A stretch of 41,594 nucleotides of DNA from the NCBI GenBank assembly GCA_017546125.1, contig JAFYXO010000005.1, positions 1-41,594 of the forward strand. Direction: 5' to 3'. The notes below the pieces were generated by a model, which had not been told where the DNA came from, did not search any database, and saw nothing but the letters and a program-made list of their open reading frames with translations. This document shows positions 24,845 through 31,276 of this stretch, one piece after another. The number at the start of each line of letters is the position of its first letter. Position 1 is the stretch's first letter. The DNA comes from Bacteroidales bacterium (GTDB lineage Bacteria > Bacteroidota > Bacteroidia > Bacteroidales > UBA932). A program made the translations under genes and the position numbers.

Positions 24845-25518
24845 TCACGAAATTTTTCCATCCCTCTGGAAGCAACATCTTCTATCTGGACATATTTTGA
24901 ATAATTGATCTTAATAGGCTTAGGATCAATCAAATATATCGGATTCCCGTAAGTTATGTAATTTACAAGTCCGGCAGCTGGATAGACCGCCAGTGATGTA
25001 CCCACCACAAGCAGCACATCACACTCGCTCACAGCCTTCGCCCCCTCCTCCAATTTTGGCACCGCTTCACCGAACCAAACGATATGTGGTCTCAATTGAG
25101 CACCGCTCGGACTCTTGTCACCCAAGTGGATAGGCTCATACCCTATATCGTATGTGGTAAAATCGTCATCCACACCCCTCACTTTGGTCAACTCTCCGTG
25201 AAGGTGAATAACCTTGGTCGACCCAGCCCTCTCGTGGAGATTGTCCACATTCTGGGTCACCACTGTCACATCGAAATCGTCCTCAAGCTCCGCAATGATT
25301 TTGTGTGCCTTGTTGGGCTCCACTGTGGCGAGCTGGGCACGACGCTCATTATAGAACCGGAGCATAAGCTCTTTATTTTTATGCCACCCCTCTATAGATG
25401 CCACCTCCTCTACAGGATAGTTTTCCCATAGGCCATCGCTATCCCTGAAGGTCTTTATGCCACTCTCCTGGCTGACACCCGCACCGGTCAGAACTACCAG
25501 TTTCTTTCTCTTACTCAT
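24826..25518 (-). CDS. Sir2-family NAD-dependent protein deacylase (CobB/SIRT5-like)
   Basis: 230 residues. NAD-binding motifs are GAGVSQESGIKTFRDSDG (12-29) and TQNVDN (88-93). The catalytic His is H107 (HLHGE), and FGEAVP (149-154) and VGTSLAVYPAAGLV follow. Y56 and R59 (FYNERR) match the Tyr-x-x-Arg pair that marks class III sirtuins acting on succinyl or malonyl lysine. The four Cys that hold zinc in most sirtuins are absent between KVRG and QLRPHIVWFG. It overlaps the upstream ATPase gene by 4 bases and the downstream UpxY gene by 19. It is probably a general protein deacylase; a specific role with the ATPase is only suggested by the overlap. Confidence 0.9.
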   Translation of the reverse strand: MSKRKKLVVLTGAGVSQESGIKTFRDSDGLWENYPVEEVASIEGWHKNKELMLRFYNERRAQLATVEPNKAHKIIAELEDDFDVTVVTQNVDNLHERAGSTKVIHLHGELTKVRGVDDDFTTYDIGYEPIHLGDKSPSGAQLRPHIVWFGEAVPKLEEGAKAVSECDVLLVVGTSLAVYPAAGLVNYITYGNPIYLIDPKPIKINYSKYVQIEDVASRGMEKFREWIKKD

Positions 25519-26570
25519 ACGAAATAGACTTTAGACAACCAGTATTTGAATATCGGATCTATGAAATATGGTTCATCCTTATCATCGAAATAGATAATCT
25601 CCTTCTTCTTCAAAGCCTCCTTGAGTCTGAACACATTGGCTGAAGAGTTAAGGGAGTACCTCTCGATCACCTCCTTGTTGCTGAACTTGGTCACCCCATC
25701 GAATATTGCTCTGAGAAGACTCAACTGGAAGTTTGAAAGTGAATCCACGAGCCCTTTGAAGTAGGACTCTCTCAGAGATAGGACAGATGCGATAGCTTCA
25801 TCTCTGATATCGGGTGTCACGTAACCCTTAGTCATATTGAAACTGAAAGAGCACAAAAGCCACAAATAGTATGGATGGCCACCCGAAATGTCATAGAACA
25901 GCTTCACATGCTCTTTGTCTATAACCCTACCTACCCTCAGGAATGTCCGTATGATATAATCTGATGCCGCCTTCTCGTTCAAAGGGAGAAGCGGAAGATT
26001 CTCTATCTGACCATAGAAATACTTCTTCTCCTCGAAAATGTATTTCATGGCATTCGTCTTGGAGCCGGTCACAAGATATGTGACATTTGTCTTCCCGCCC
26101 CAAACTTTCTCAAGCCTTTTCAAGAATGTGTCGGGGTCATCAAAATGGAGAACATTGTTGAACTCCTCGAAATAGACAATCACCTGAGCATCCTGCATTG
26201 ACGCCAAAGATTCGGGCATAGAGAGGATATGTTCAGGGGTATTGTCCCCCTCTCCACCATTTGACATTCTGTAGAGATCCTGGAATGTATTCAGACCGCT
26301 CAATTTAATCTTCTCCTCATACACTCTGTAGAAATCCTCCTCACACCTTACGTTGTGGAGATTTACATTGCACACTATAGTACCCAACGAACTCTTCTGG
26401 AAATCGATCAGTATCTTGTTAATCAGAGATTTTTTACCCACTCCATCGGGACCATAAATCAACACATTCTGCCTCTGTCTCAAGAGATTGGAGAGTGTAT
26501 TGCACTCTATCTCCCTGCCGATGAAATCTATCCCTATCGCTGTATGTTTAAAATTAAATGGAACTTCCAT
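25515..26570 (-). CDS. P-loop ATPase with C-terminal winged-helix region
   Basis: 351 residues. The Walker A motif is GPDGVGKKS (40-48), and a Walker B strand ends in Glu (VIVYFEEFNN, E135/E136). A sensor-like LVTGSKTN lies at 167-174. Residues about 190-260 resemble the helical lid of STAND/'archaeal ATPase' (ATPase_2-like) proteins (GGHPYYLWLLC). The C-terminal 80 residues look like a winged helix (VIERYSLNSSANVFRLKEALKKKEII). No transmembrane segment was seen. Such ATPases often act in regulation or stress response, and the specific job is unknown. It is the first gene of the run leading to sir2, upxY, the phosphoesterase, serS and ruvC. Confidence 0.8.
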   Translation of the reverse strand: MEVPFNFKHTAIGIDFIGREIECNTLSNLLRQRQNVLIYGPDGVGKKSLINKILIDFQKSSLGTIVCNVNLHNVRCEEDFYRVYEEKIKLSGLNTFQDLYRMSNGGEGDNTPEHILSMPESLASMQDAQVIVYFEEFNNVLHFDDPDTFLKRLEKVWGGKTNVTYLVTGSKTNAMKYIFEEKKYFYGQIENLPLLPLNEKAASDYIIRTFLRVGRVIDKEHVKLFYDISGGHPYYLWLLCSFSFNMTKGYVTPDIRDEAIASVLSLRESYFKGLVDSLSNFQLSLLRAIFDGVTKFSNKEVIERYSLNSSANVFRLKEALKKKEIIYFDDKDEPYFIDPIFKYWLSKVYFV

Positions 26571-26591
26571 AACATTTTTGTTTTATCACTG

Positions 26592-26599
26592 CAAAAGTA
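26592..26599 (-). promoter_or_regulatory. Candidate -7 element for the ATPase-sirtuin-UpxY genes
   Basis: Minus-strand TACTTTTG matches TAnnTTTG and lies 21 bases before the ATPase start. No TTTG is found at the right distance. It sits next to the divergent rplU promoter. Confidence 0.45.
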
Positions 26600-26615
26600 A
26601 TATTTTTCCACAAAA

Positions 26616-26647
26616 TTTGGTTAAGAAAATACAAAGTATTACATTTG
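26616..26647 (+). promoter_or_regulatory. Bacteroidota-type promoter for rplU-rpmA
   Basis: TTTG (26616-26619), a 20-base spacer and TACATTTG (26640-26647) make a full match to the consensus. The rplU start is 98 bases downstream, giving a leader of about 90 bases. Confidence 0.75.
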
Positions 26648-26692
26648 CAGTCCAAAAAATTGAATAGAAGGCTGTTAAGCTATTGAATAAGA

Positions 26693-26711
26693 GTTATTTA
26701 ACCATAATAAC
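26693..26711 (+). promoter_or_regulatory. Small hairpin in the rplU leader
   Basis: GTTATT and AATAAC form a 6-bp stem around a 7-base loop in the leader of rplU-rpmA. An 8-base direct repeat TTGCAGTC flanks this part of the leader (26645-26652 and 26715-26722). A role in autoregulation by a ribosomal protein is possible but not shown. Confidence 0.3.
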
Positions 26712-26745
26712 CGCTTGCAGTCAGTAACTTTAAAACTTAAAATAA

Positions 26746-27054
26746 ATGTACGCAATTGTAGACATTGCAGGACAGCAATTTAAAGTGGAAAAAGGGAAGA
26801 AAATCTTCGTTAACCGCTTGGGTGCAGAACCTGGTACATCCCTTGATTTCACCACTGTACTTCTTCTTGATCAAGATGGTGCAGTAAAAGTAGGTTCACC
26901 TTATGTTGACGGAGCCGTTGTTAAAGCTTCCGTTGTAGACCACCTCAAAGGTAAAAAGGTAATCGTTTTCAAAAAGAAACGTCGTAAAGGCTATCAGAAG
27001 AAAAATGGTCACCGTCAGTATTTGACTGAAATTCTAATTGATGAAATTGCTTAA
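26746..27054 (+). CDS. rplU: Large ribosomal subunit protein bL21
   Basis: 102 residues, normal length. It starts MYAIVDIAGQQFKVEKGKK and ends with KKKRRKGYQKKNGHRQYLTEI, the classic bL21 N- and C-terminal patterns. It binds domain I of 23S rRNA in the 50S subunit. It pairs with rpmA, 24 bases downstream, as in most bacteria, and is expressed from the strong-looking promoter at 26616-26647. Confidence 0.98.
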   Translation: MYAIVDIAGQQFKVEKGKKIFVNRLGAEPGTSLDFTTVLLLDQDGAVKVGSPYVDGAVVKASVVDHLKGKKVIVFKKKRRKGYQKKNGHRQYLTEILIDEIA

Positions 27055-27078
27055 TTAAAAGAAAAGGAGATTTAGATT

Positions 27079-27339
27079 ATGGCTCACAAAAAAGGTGTCG
27101 GTAGTTCGAAGAACGGTCGTGAATCACACAGCAAACGTTTAGGTCTTAAACTTTTCGGCGGTCAAACTGCTAAAGCAGGTAATATCATCGTTCGCCAAAG
27201 AGGTACAGTTCATAACCCTGGTCAAAACGTAGGTATGGGCAAAGACCACACTCTTTACGCTCTAATTGACGGTACTGTAAAATTCCAAAAGAAAGCAAAC
27301 AACAAATCATTTGTGTCTGTACTTCCTTTTGCTGAATAA
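27079..27339 (+). CDS. rpmA: Large ribosomal subunit protein bL27
   Basis: 86 residues beginning [19 protein letters not shown], so the flexible N-terminal tail that reaches the peptidyl transferase centre is present directly after Met, without the cleavable extension of Firmicutes. The core has [24 protein letters not shown]. It is the second gene of the rplU-rpmA operon. A purine-rich AGGAGA stands 8 bases before the ATG, which is unusual in a phylum that mostly lacks Shine-Dalgarno sites. A strong terminator follows. Confidence 0.98.
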   Translation: MAHKKGVGSSKNGRESHSKRLGLKLFGGQTAKAGNIIVRQRGTVHNPGQNVGMGKDHTLYALIDGTVKFQKKANNKSFVSVLPFAE

Positions 27340-27357
27340 TCATACAGTGAAACACAC

Positions 27358-27390
27358 AAAAACCGGTCCCATCACGAGGCCGGTTTTTTT
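27358..27390 (+). terminator. Rho-independent terminator after rpmA
   Basis: AAAAACCGG (27358-27366) pairs with CCGGTTTTT (27380-27388), and the T run continues to 27390. It lies 18 bases after the rpmA stop. Confidence 0.85.
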
Positions 27391-27617
27391 ATGTCCTGTC
27401 AGGTCCTTTCTGTATGTCCTGCAATTCGGTGGCCACATCCCCCCCCTTCCGAGATATTGTATACGCTACTTAGCGTGGCTTCTGCAGGCAAACAGTGGGT
27501 AGAAGCCACAATAAAACCATTTGGAGACTATTCTGAACGGCATAGATGTGGCTTCTGAATATTACTTCTGAGCCAGAGGGTCCTGGGTAAGCCAGCGGCT
27601 CTAATGGAATACCGACA
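27391..27617. other. Gene-free intergenic stretch between rpmA and rpmE2 terminators
   Basis: Together with the flanking terminators this makes a 343-base stretch without a gene (27340-27682). I see no conserved coding frame. The stretch holds a run of eight or more C near 27439 and three copies of a GTGGCTTCT-type word: two direct (27475-27483 and 27548-27556) and one inverted (27501-27509). It also has a CTGAGCCAGAGG part without clear structure. It could be a remnant of a mobile element or an unknown small RNA. Confidence 0.6.
27475..27509. repeat. 9-bp perfect inverted repeat, with a third copy nearby
   Basis: GTGGCTTCT at 27475-27483 is repeated in inverse at 27501-27509 (AGAAGCCAC) with a 17-base loop, and the same word recurs at 27548-27556. 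No T tract follows, so it is not a terminator. Confidence 0.6.
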
Positions 27618-27648
27618 CAAAAAAAGCGACCCTGATGTCAGAGTCGCT
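27618..27648 (-). terminator. Terminator of rpmE2 (probably bidirectional)
   Basis: AGCGAC-C-CTGA / TCAG-A-GTCGCT forms a tight hairpin (27625-27648). On the minus strand seven T follow, fitting the rpmE2 gene 34 bases upstream. On the plus strand ATTTTTA follows, so it may stop both ways. Confidence 0.8.
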
Positions 27649-27682
27649 ATTTTTATACTGTCTTGGCAGCTTATTTTCTTTT

Positions 27683-27916
27683 TTATATTTGGTAGAATTT
27701 TTCCACGCGGCCGGCAGTATCCACAAGTTTCATCTTTCCTGTGTAGAAAGGGTGAGAAGTGTTAGAGATTTCGACCTTTACTAGAGGGTATTCAACACCT
27801 TCGATTTCGATGGTCTCTTTAGTATTAACGCAAGAGCGGGTGATGAACACGTGCTCATTTGACATATCCTTGAAAGCTACAAGACGGTAGGTTTCGGGAT
27901 GAATTCCTTTTTTCAT
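27683..27916 (-). CDS. rpmE2: Large ribosomal subunit protein bL31, type B (zinc-independent)
   Basis: 77 residues starting [19 protein letters not shown] and containing [13 protein letters not shown], the type B pattern (YkgM/RpmE2). The C-x-x-C zinc motifs of type A L31 are absent and only one Cys remains. The conserved SHPFYTGK near residue 54 marks the bL31 core. Type B L31 replaces the zinc form during zinc limitation in many bacteria, but is the standard form in several lineages. It stands alone between a well-formed promoter and a terminator. Confidence 0.95.
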   Translation of the reverse strand: MKKGIHPETYRLVAFKDMSNEHVFITRSCVNTKETIEIEGVEYPLVKVEISNTSHPFYTGKMKLVDTAGRVEKFYQI

Positions 27917-27942
27917 TTCTATTGGTTTTTAATTACGGGCAG

Positions 27943-27974
27943 CAAAAGTAGATATTATTTACTTTCACTGCAAA
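27943..27974 (-). promoter_or_regulatory. Bacteroidota-type promoter for rpmE2
   Basis: Minus-strand TTTG (27971-27974), 20 bases, then TACTTTTG (27943-27950), with the start codon 26 bases further. The TTTG overlaps the intergenic side of the NamZ-like gene's stop region. Confidence 0.75.
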
Positions 27975-27975
27975 T

Positions 27976-29097
27976 TTATTTTGAAAATATTTGCTTGATT
28001 CTCCACAAACTATCATCGTAGAGGAGATATTTTTTCGCTTTGCGGATCCATTTCTGCTCCTCCACTTTGATATTCTCTTTCACCTCGTCCCATATATCGA
28101 CACCTCTGACATATTCCATGAGGATATTGTCATCGAGAATCTCCTCAAGTCCGCACTCGATATCGAACTCCGGACACTCGCTCCTGACAAATCTCATGAT
28201 TCTAAGGGTGTGACCGAGGGCATGGTATTGCACTCCCGGGTTCTGCAGCAGCTGAAAGCCGTAGCACTCCTCTCCTGCATGTCTCCCTTCTCCTGGGACG
28301 AATTTGGTCCACCTGATAAAAGTGGCCGGATCGTATATGGGGCCGGAAGGGTCATTCCAGTTCCGCAACCCATTTCTGGTACAATAGTCACCCAGAGTCT
28401 TCATGAATGGTGCACCGAACATCTCATATGGACGGGTAGTCCCGATACCGGGTGTAACATTTGTCCCTCTCCATAAATATTGGCCTCCATAGAATACCGA
28501 TGTGAACATCCCCGCCACATCATCCATCGGAGGGATACTCCATGGCATCATATACTGGGTAGCGGAGCGTACCAGATAGGATATTATATGGAGCGGGAAT
28601 TTGGCACCCATCTCGGTATGGAACATGTTGGCGATCTCACCGAGGGTCAATCCATGCCTATGGGGTATACCTAGTGATCCCATAGTCCCCTCCACACATC
28701 GCCCTGTAGGGTTCTCCCTGTCAAGCACATAGACAGATATTTCTAGACCCTGCTGGTGTATGGTACCGAAAAGGGCACCCATCAGGTCTATTATAGGTGT
28801 ATAGCGGGTCCCTATCTCCTGTAGCTCGACTATTATGGCATCAATCCCCGAAAGGTTCTCCACCATCTCCTCCATCGGAATGAATTCACATCCGTCAAGA
28901 TTGAGGGCGGCATACCCTTCAAGCTCCTCTGTAGGGACGAAAACCTTTTTTAGGTTCCCACCGCGATGGAGTGTTTCGAAAAGGTACTCCCCTTTCTCAG
29001 GGTTCCATGCCACCTGATTGCAAAGCACCCCGACCCGCCCTTTGGCAAGGACGATGTCGGGCTGCTGATCAAGAGGTGTTGTTCTGAACGAGAACAT
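27976..29097 (-). CDS. NamZ-like (DUF1343) protein, cytoplasmic and divergent
   Basis: 373 residues. Family hallmarks are VGVLCNQVAW, the strand-plus-motif VELQEIGTRYTP, VYVLDRENPTGRCVEG, the HGLTLGEIANM segment and the Pro/Trp-rich TQYMMPWSIPPMDDV. DUF1343/NamZ enzymes are exo-beta-N-acetylmuramidases that release MurNAc from glycan ends. Two things are odd: there is no signal peptide, and the normally conserved F-x-P-E-H-G motif near residue 70 reads FVPTEELEG, so the Glu-His pair is not kept in register. It starts on the last base of the glmM-like stop codon (1-base overlap) and so is coupled to amino-sugar phosphate metabolism. Activity is uncertain. Confidence 0.78.
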   Translation of the reverse strand: MFSFRTTPLDQQPDIVLAKGRVGVLCNQVAWNPEKGEYLFETLHRGGNLKKVFVPTEELEGYAALNLDGCEFIPMEEMVENLSGIDAIIVELQEIGTRYTPIIDLMGALFGTIHQQGLEISVYVLDRENPTGRCVEGTMGSLGIPHRHGLTLGEIANMFHTEMGAKFPLHIISYLVRSATQYMMPWSIPPMDDVAGMFTSVFYGGQYLWRGTNVTPGIGTTRPYEMFGAPFMKTLGDYCTRNGLRNWNDPSGPIYDPATFIRWTKFVPGEGRHAGEECYGFQLLQNPGVQYHALGHTLRIMRFVRSECPEFDIECGLEEILDDNILMEYVRGVDIWDEVKENIKVEEQKWIRKAKKYLLYDDSLWRIKQIFSK

Positions 29098-30488
29098 TAA
29101 CCTTTAATTCTATTTGCTACCGCAATAACTCTCTGTGCAAGTGCCTCAGCCTTAGCCTCGTCAGAAGCCTCAGAGTAGATACGGATGATAGGCTCGGTAT
29201 TTGATTTTCTCAAGTGTACCCACATCTTTTCAGCATCGAAGTCGATCTTCACACCGTCGATAGTGGTAATTCTTTCACTTGCGAACTCTTTCTTAACCTC
29301 TTCAAGGATCTTGTCGATAAGAACAGGGTCAGAAAGCTCGATCTTGTTCTTAGAGATTACGTAAGGTGGATAGGTAGCTCTAAGCTCAGAAACTTTCATC
29401 TTCTTGTGTGCAAGGTTAGACAAGAATAGAGCTACACCGATAAGTGCGTCACGACCTGCGTGAAGATCAGGGAAAATCACACCACCATTACCTTCACCAC
29501 CGATAACAGCACCTGTTCTTCTCATCTCGGTAACAACATTTACCTCACCTACTGCTGCTGCAGTGTAAGTGCATCCGTGAGCCTCAGTCACATCTCTAAG
29601 TGCTCTTGAAGATGACAAGTTGGAAACTGTAGCACCTTTGATATTTTGAAGAACATAGTCAGAAACTGATACAAGGGTATACTCCTCACCGAATGGTTTG
29701 CCATCCTCGCAGATAAGTGCAAGTCTGTCCACATCAGGGTCTACAGAGATACCGAAATCTGCACCGGTCTCCACTACTTTTGCAGATAGGTCTACAAGGT
29801 GTGCTGGAAGTGGTTCAGGGTTGTGTGCGAAATGACCTGTAGGTTCGCAGTGAACACATTCGCACTGTACACCAAGAGCCTCAAGAAGTTTAGGCATAAT
29901 CACACCACCTACTGAATTGACAGCATCCAAAGCCACTTTGAAACCAGCTTTGTAGATAGCCTCAACATCTACAAGTGGTTGGGCAAGTACTGCATCGATA
30001 TGTTGTTGGGTAAAATCTTTATACTCGATAGTACCAAGGTTGTCAACATCAGCGAAATCGAAGCTTTCAGCCTCAGCTACAGCCAAAAGTTTTGCACCCT
30101 CTTCTGCATCAAGGAACTCACCTTTCTCGTTAAGAAGTTTAAGGGCGTTCCATTGTTTTGGGTTATGGGATGCTGTAAGGATGATACCACCATCAGCCTG
30201 CTCGAAAATAACAGCCATCTCAGTGGTAGGTGTAGATGCAAGACCTGCATTGACTACATCGATACCACAAGCCATAAGGGTACCGCAAACAACTGAATCT
30301 ACCATTTTACCTGAAAGGCGTGCGTCTCTACCGACTACCACTTTATATCTCTCCTTTCCGGGGATTCTCTCTTTAAGTCTTACAGCATAAGCTGAAGTAA
30401 ATTTCACAATGTCCACAGGGGTAAGGCAGTCGCCCACTTCCCCACCGATAGTACCTCTGATACCAGAGATAGATTTGATTAGTGTCAT
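29097..30488 (-). CDS. glmM: Phosphohexosamine mutase (GlmM/phosphomannomutase family)
   Basis: 463 residues, alpha-D-phosphohexomutase superfamily. The phosphoserine is S107 in TASHNPKQWNALK. The metal-binding loop is DPDVDR (250-255), the sugar-binding loop GEGNGG (331-336), and the C-terminal phosphate-binding loop RKSNTEPIIR. GlmM interconverts glucosamine-6-phosphate and glucosamine-1-phosphate for UDP-GlcNAc; phosphomannomutase activity is also possible, and the SNTEP loop does not decide between them. GlmM is favoured because the coupled downstream gene is NamZ-like and NagA is also in the window. It lies 20 bases after batE and is probably read from the long Bat transcript. Confidence 0.85.
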   Translation of the reverse strand: MTLIKSISGIRGTIGGEVGDCLTPVDIVKFTSAYAVRLKERIPGKERYKVVVGRDARLSGKMVDSVVCGTLMACGIDVVNAGLASTPTTEMAVIFEQADGGIILTASHNPKQWNALKLLNEKGEFLDAEEGAKLLAVAEAESFDFADVDNLGTIEYKDFTQQHIDAVLAQPLVDVEAIYKAGFKVALDAVNSVGGVIMPKLLEALGVQCECVHCEPTGHFAHNPEPLPAHLVDLSAKVVETGADFGISVDPDVDRLALICEDGKPFGEEYTLVSVSDYVLQNIKGATVSNLSSSRALRDVTEAHGCTYTAAAVGEVNVVTEMRRTGAVIGGEGNGGVIFPDLHAGRDALIGVALFLSNLAHKKMKVSELRATYPPYVISKNKIELSDPVLIDKILEEVKKEFASERITTIDGVKIDFDAEKMWVHLRKSNTEPIIRIYSEASDEAKAEALAQRVIAVANRIKG

Positions 30489-30508
30489 AGTTTTATCCGT
30501 TTATAGTA

Positions 30509-31276
30509 TTAAATAATTTCAATGTCTCTTTTTACTACCCAGCCCTGTCTGCCATCACTCAACTCCACCTTAAACCACTGCCCGAGCTCCTCAAGCACCG
30601 TCACATTGGTCCCTTCATGGATAATAAAGAGCGATTTGCCTGTATTGTTCGGAGAACTCTTCACCGAGCTTACAGGATTTACCACCACAGCTCCATCTTC
30701 AGACTCCATCTCACCCTTCAATCCAAATGAAAAAATTACAGAAATTGCCATAAATATAGTGACAATTATGGCAAAAGCGAAAGATATTTTTCGCAATGCC
30801 AGATTTCTCCCGAACCTGAAAAGGAGGAGAAGGGCAGCCAAAATCACCATAAAAGTCAGAGCCAGATAAGCCCATCCATTGGACGAAAGTCCCTGCCTTA
30901 CGGTTTTGAACCAGGTAACAAGCACAAATTCAGGCACTACCTCGATTTTATCCAGTGTAAACTGACGGACAAATTCGAGATTGGACAATGCATCCTTGTA
31001 AGAGGGGTCCAATTTCAATGCCCTCTCATAATATAGAATCGAGTACGCTATATATCCGCTCATCTTATAATAGGTGTTACCCATATTATAATAAAGCTCA
31101 GGAGATTTGTACCCCAGGTTCTCCAACTCCTTGAAATGGTGCAACGCCCCCTCGAAATCATCGGAAGCATAACACTCCACCCCGGCATTCCATAGGGAAT
31201 CACCCCTCTCTGTCGCAAGTGCCGCGAAAGAGACCATCACCAGGGCCAAAAACAATATTGCTCTTTTCATAACCAT
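30509..31276 (-). CDS. batE: BatE: TPR protein with C-terminal SH3 domain (aerotolerance locus)
   Basis: 255 residues. A signal peptide (MVMKRAILFLALVMVSFAALA; Met3 is an alternative start) is followed by TPR repeats (about 25-105, with YYNMGNTYYKMSGY and YYERALKLDPSY). Two membrane helices lie at about 137-190, and a bacterial SH3 domain at 195-255 (EGTNVTVLEELGQWFKVEL, GQGWV-like end). This order is that of BatE in Bacteroidota Bat operons. The ATG overlaps the batD stop by one base. BatE is a periplasmic/inner-membrane component whose TPRs likely bind other Bat proteins. The Bat locus was first linked to oxygen tolerance in Bacteroides fragilis. Confidence 0.9.
   Translation of the reverse strand: MVMKRAILFLALVMVSFAALATERGDSLWNAGVECYASDDFEGALHHFKELENLGYKSPELYYNMGNTYYKMSGYIAYSILYYERALKLDPSYKDALSNLEFVRQFTLDKIEVVPEFVLVTWFKTVRQGLSSNGWAYLALTFMVILAALLLLFRFGRNLALRKISFAFAIIVTIFMAISVIFSFGLKGEMESEDGAVVVNPVSSVKSSPNNTGKSLFIIHEGTNVTVLEELGQWFKVELSDGRQGWVVKRDIEII

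Noticed and set aside
24826-26570. ATPase plus Sir2 as an anti-phage defence pair
   Set aside because: The sirtuin has the full catalytic set of a CobB-type deacylase and no effector fusion. The neighbours are housekeeping genes and there is no mobile context, so a defence role is not supported.
30040-30390. Plus-strand frames opposite the glmM-like gene
   Set aside because: They are antisense to a strongly conserved enzyme gene and show Ser/Ala-rich random content.
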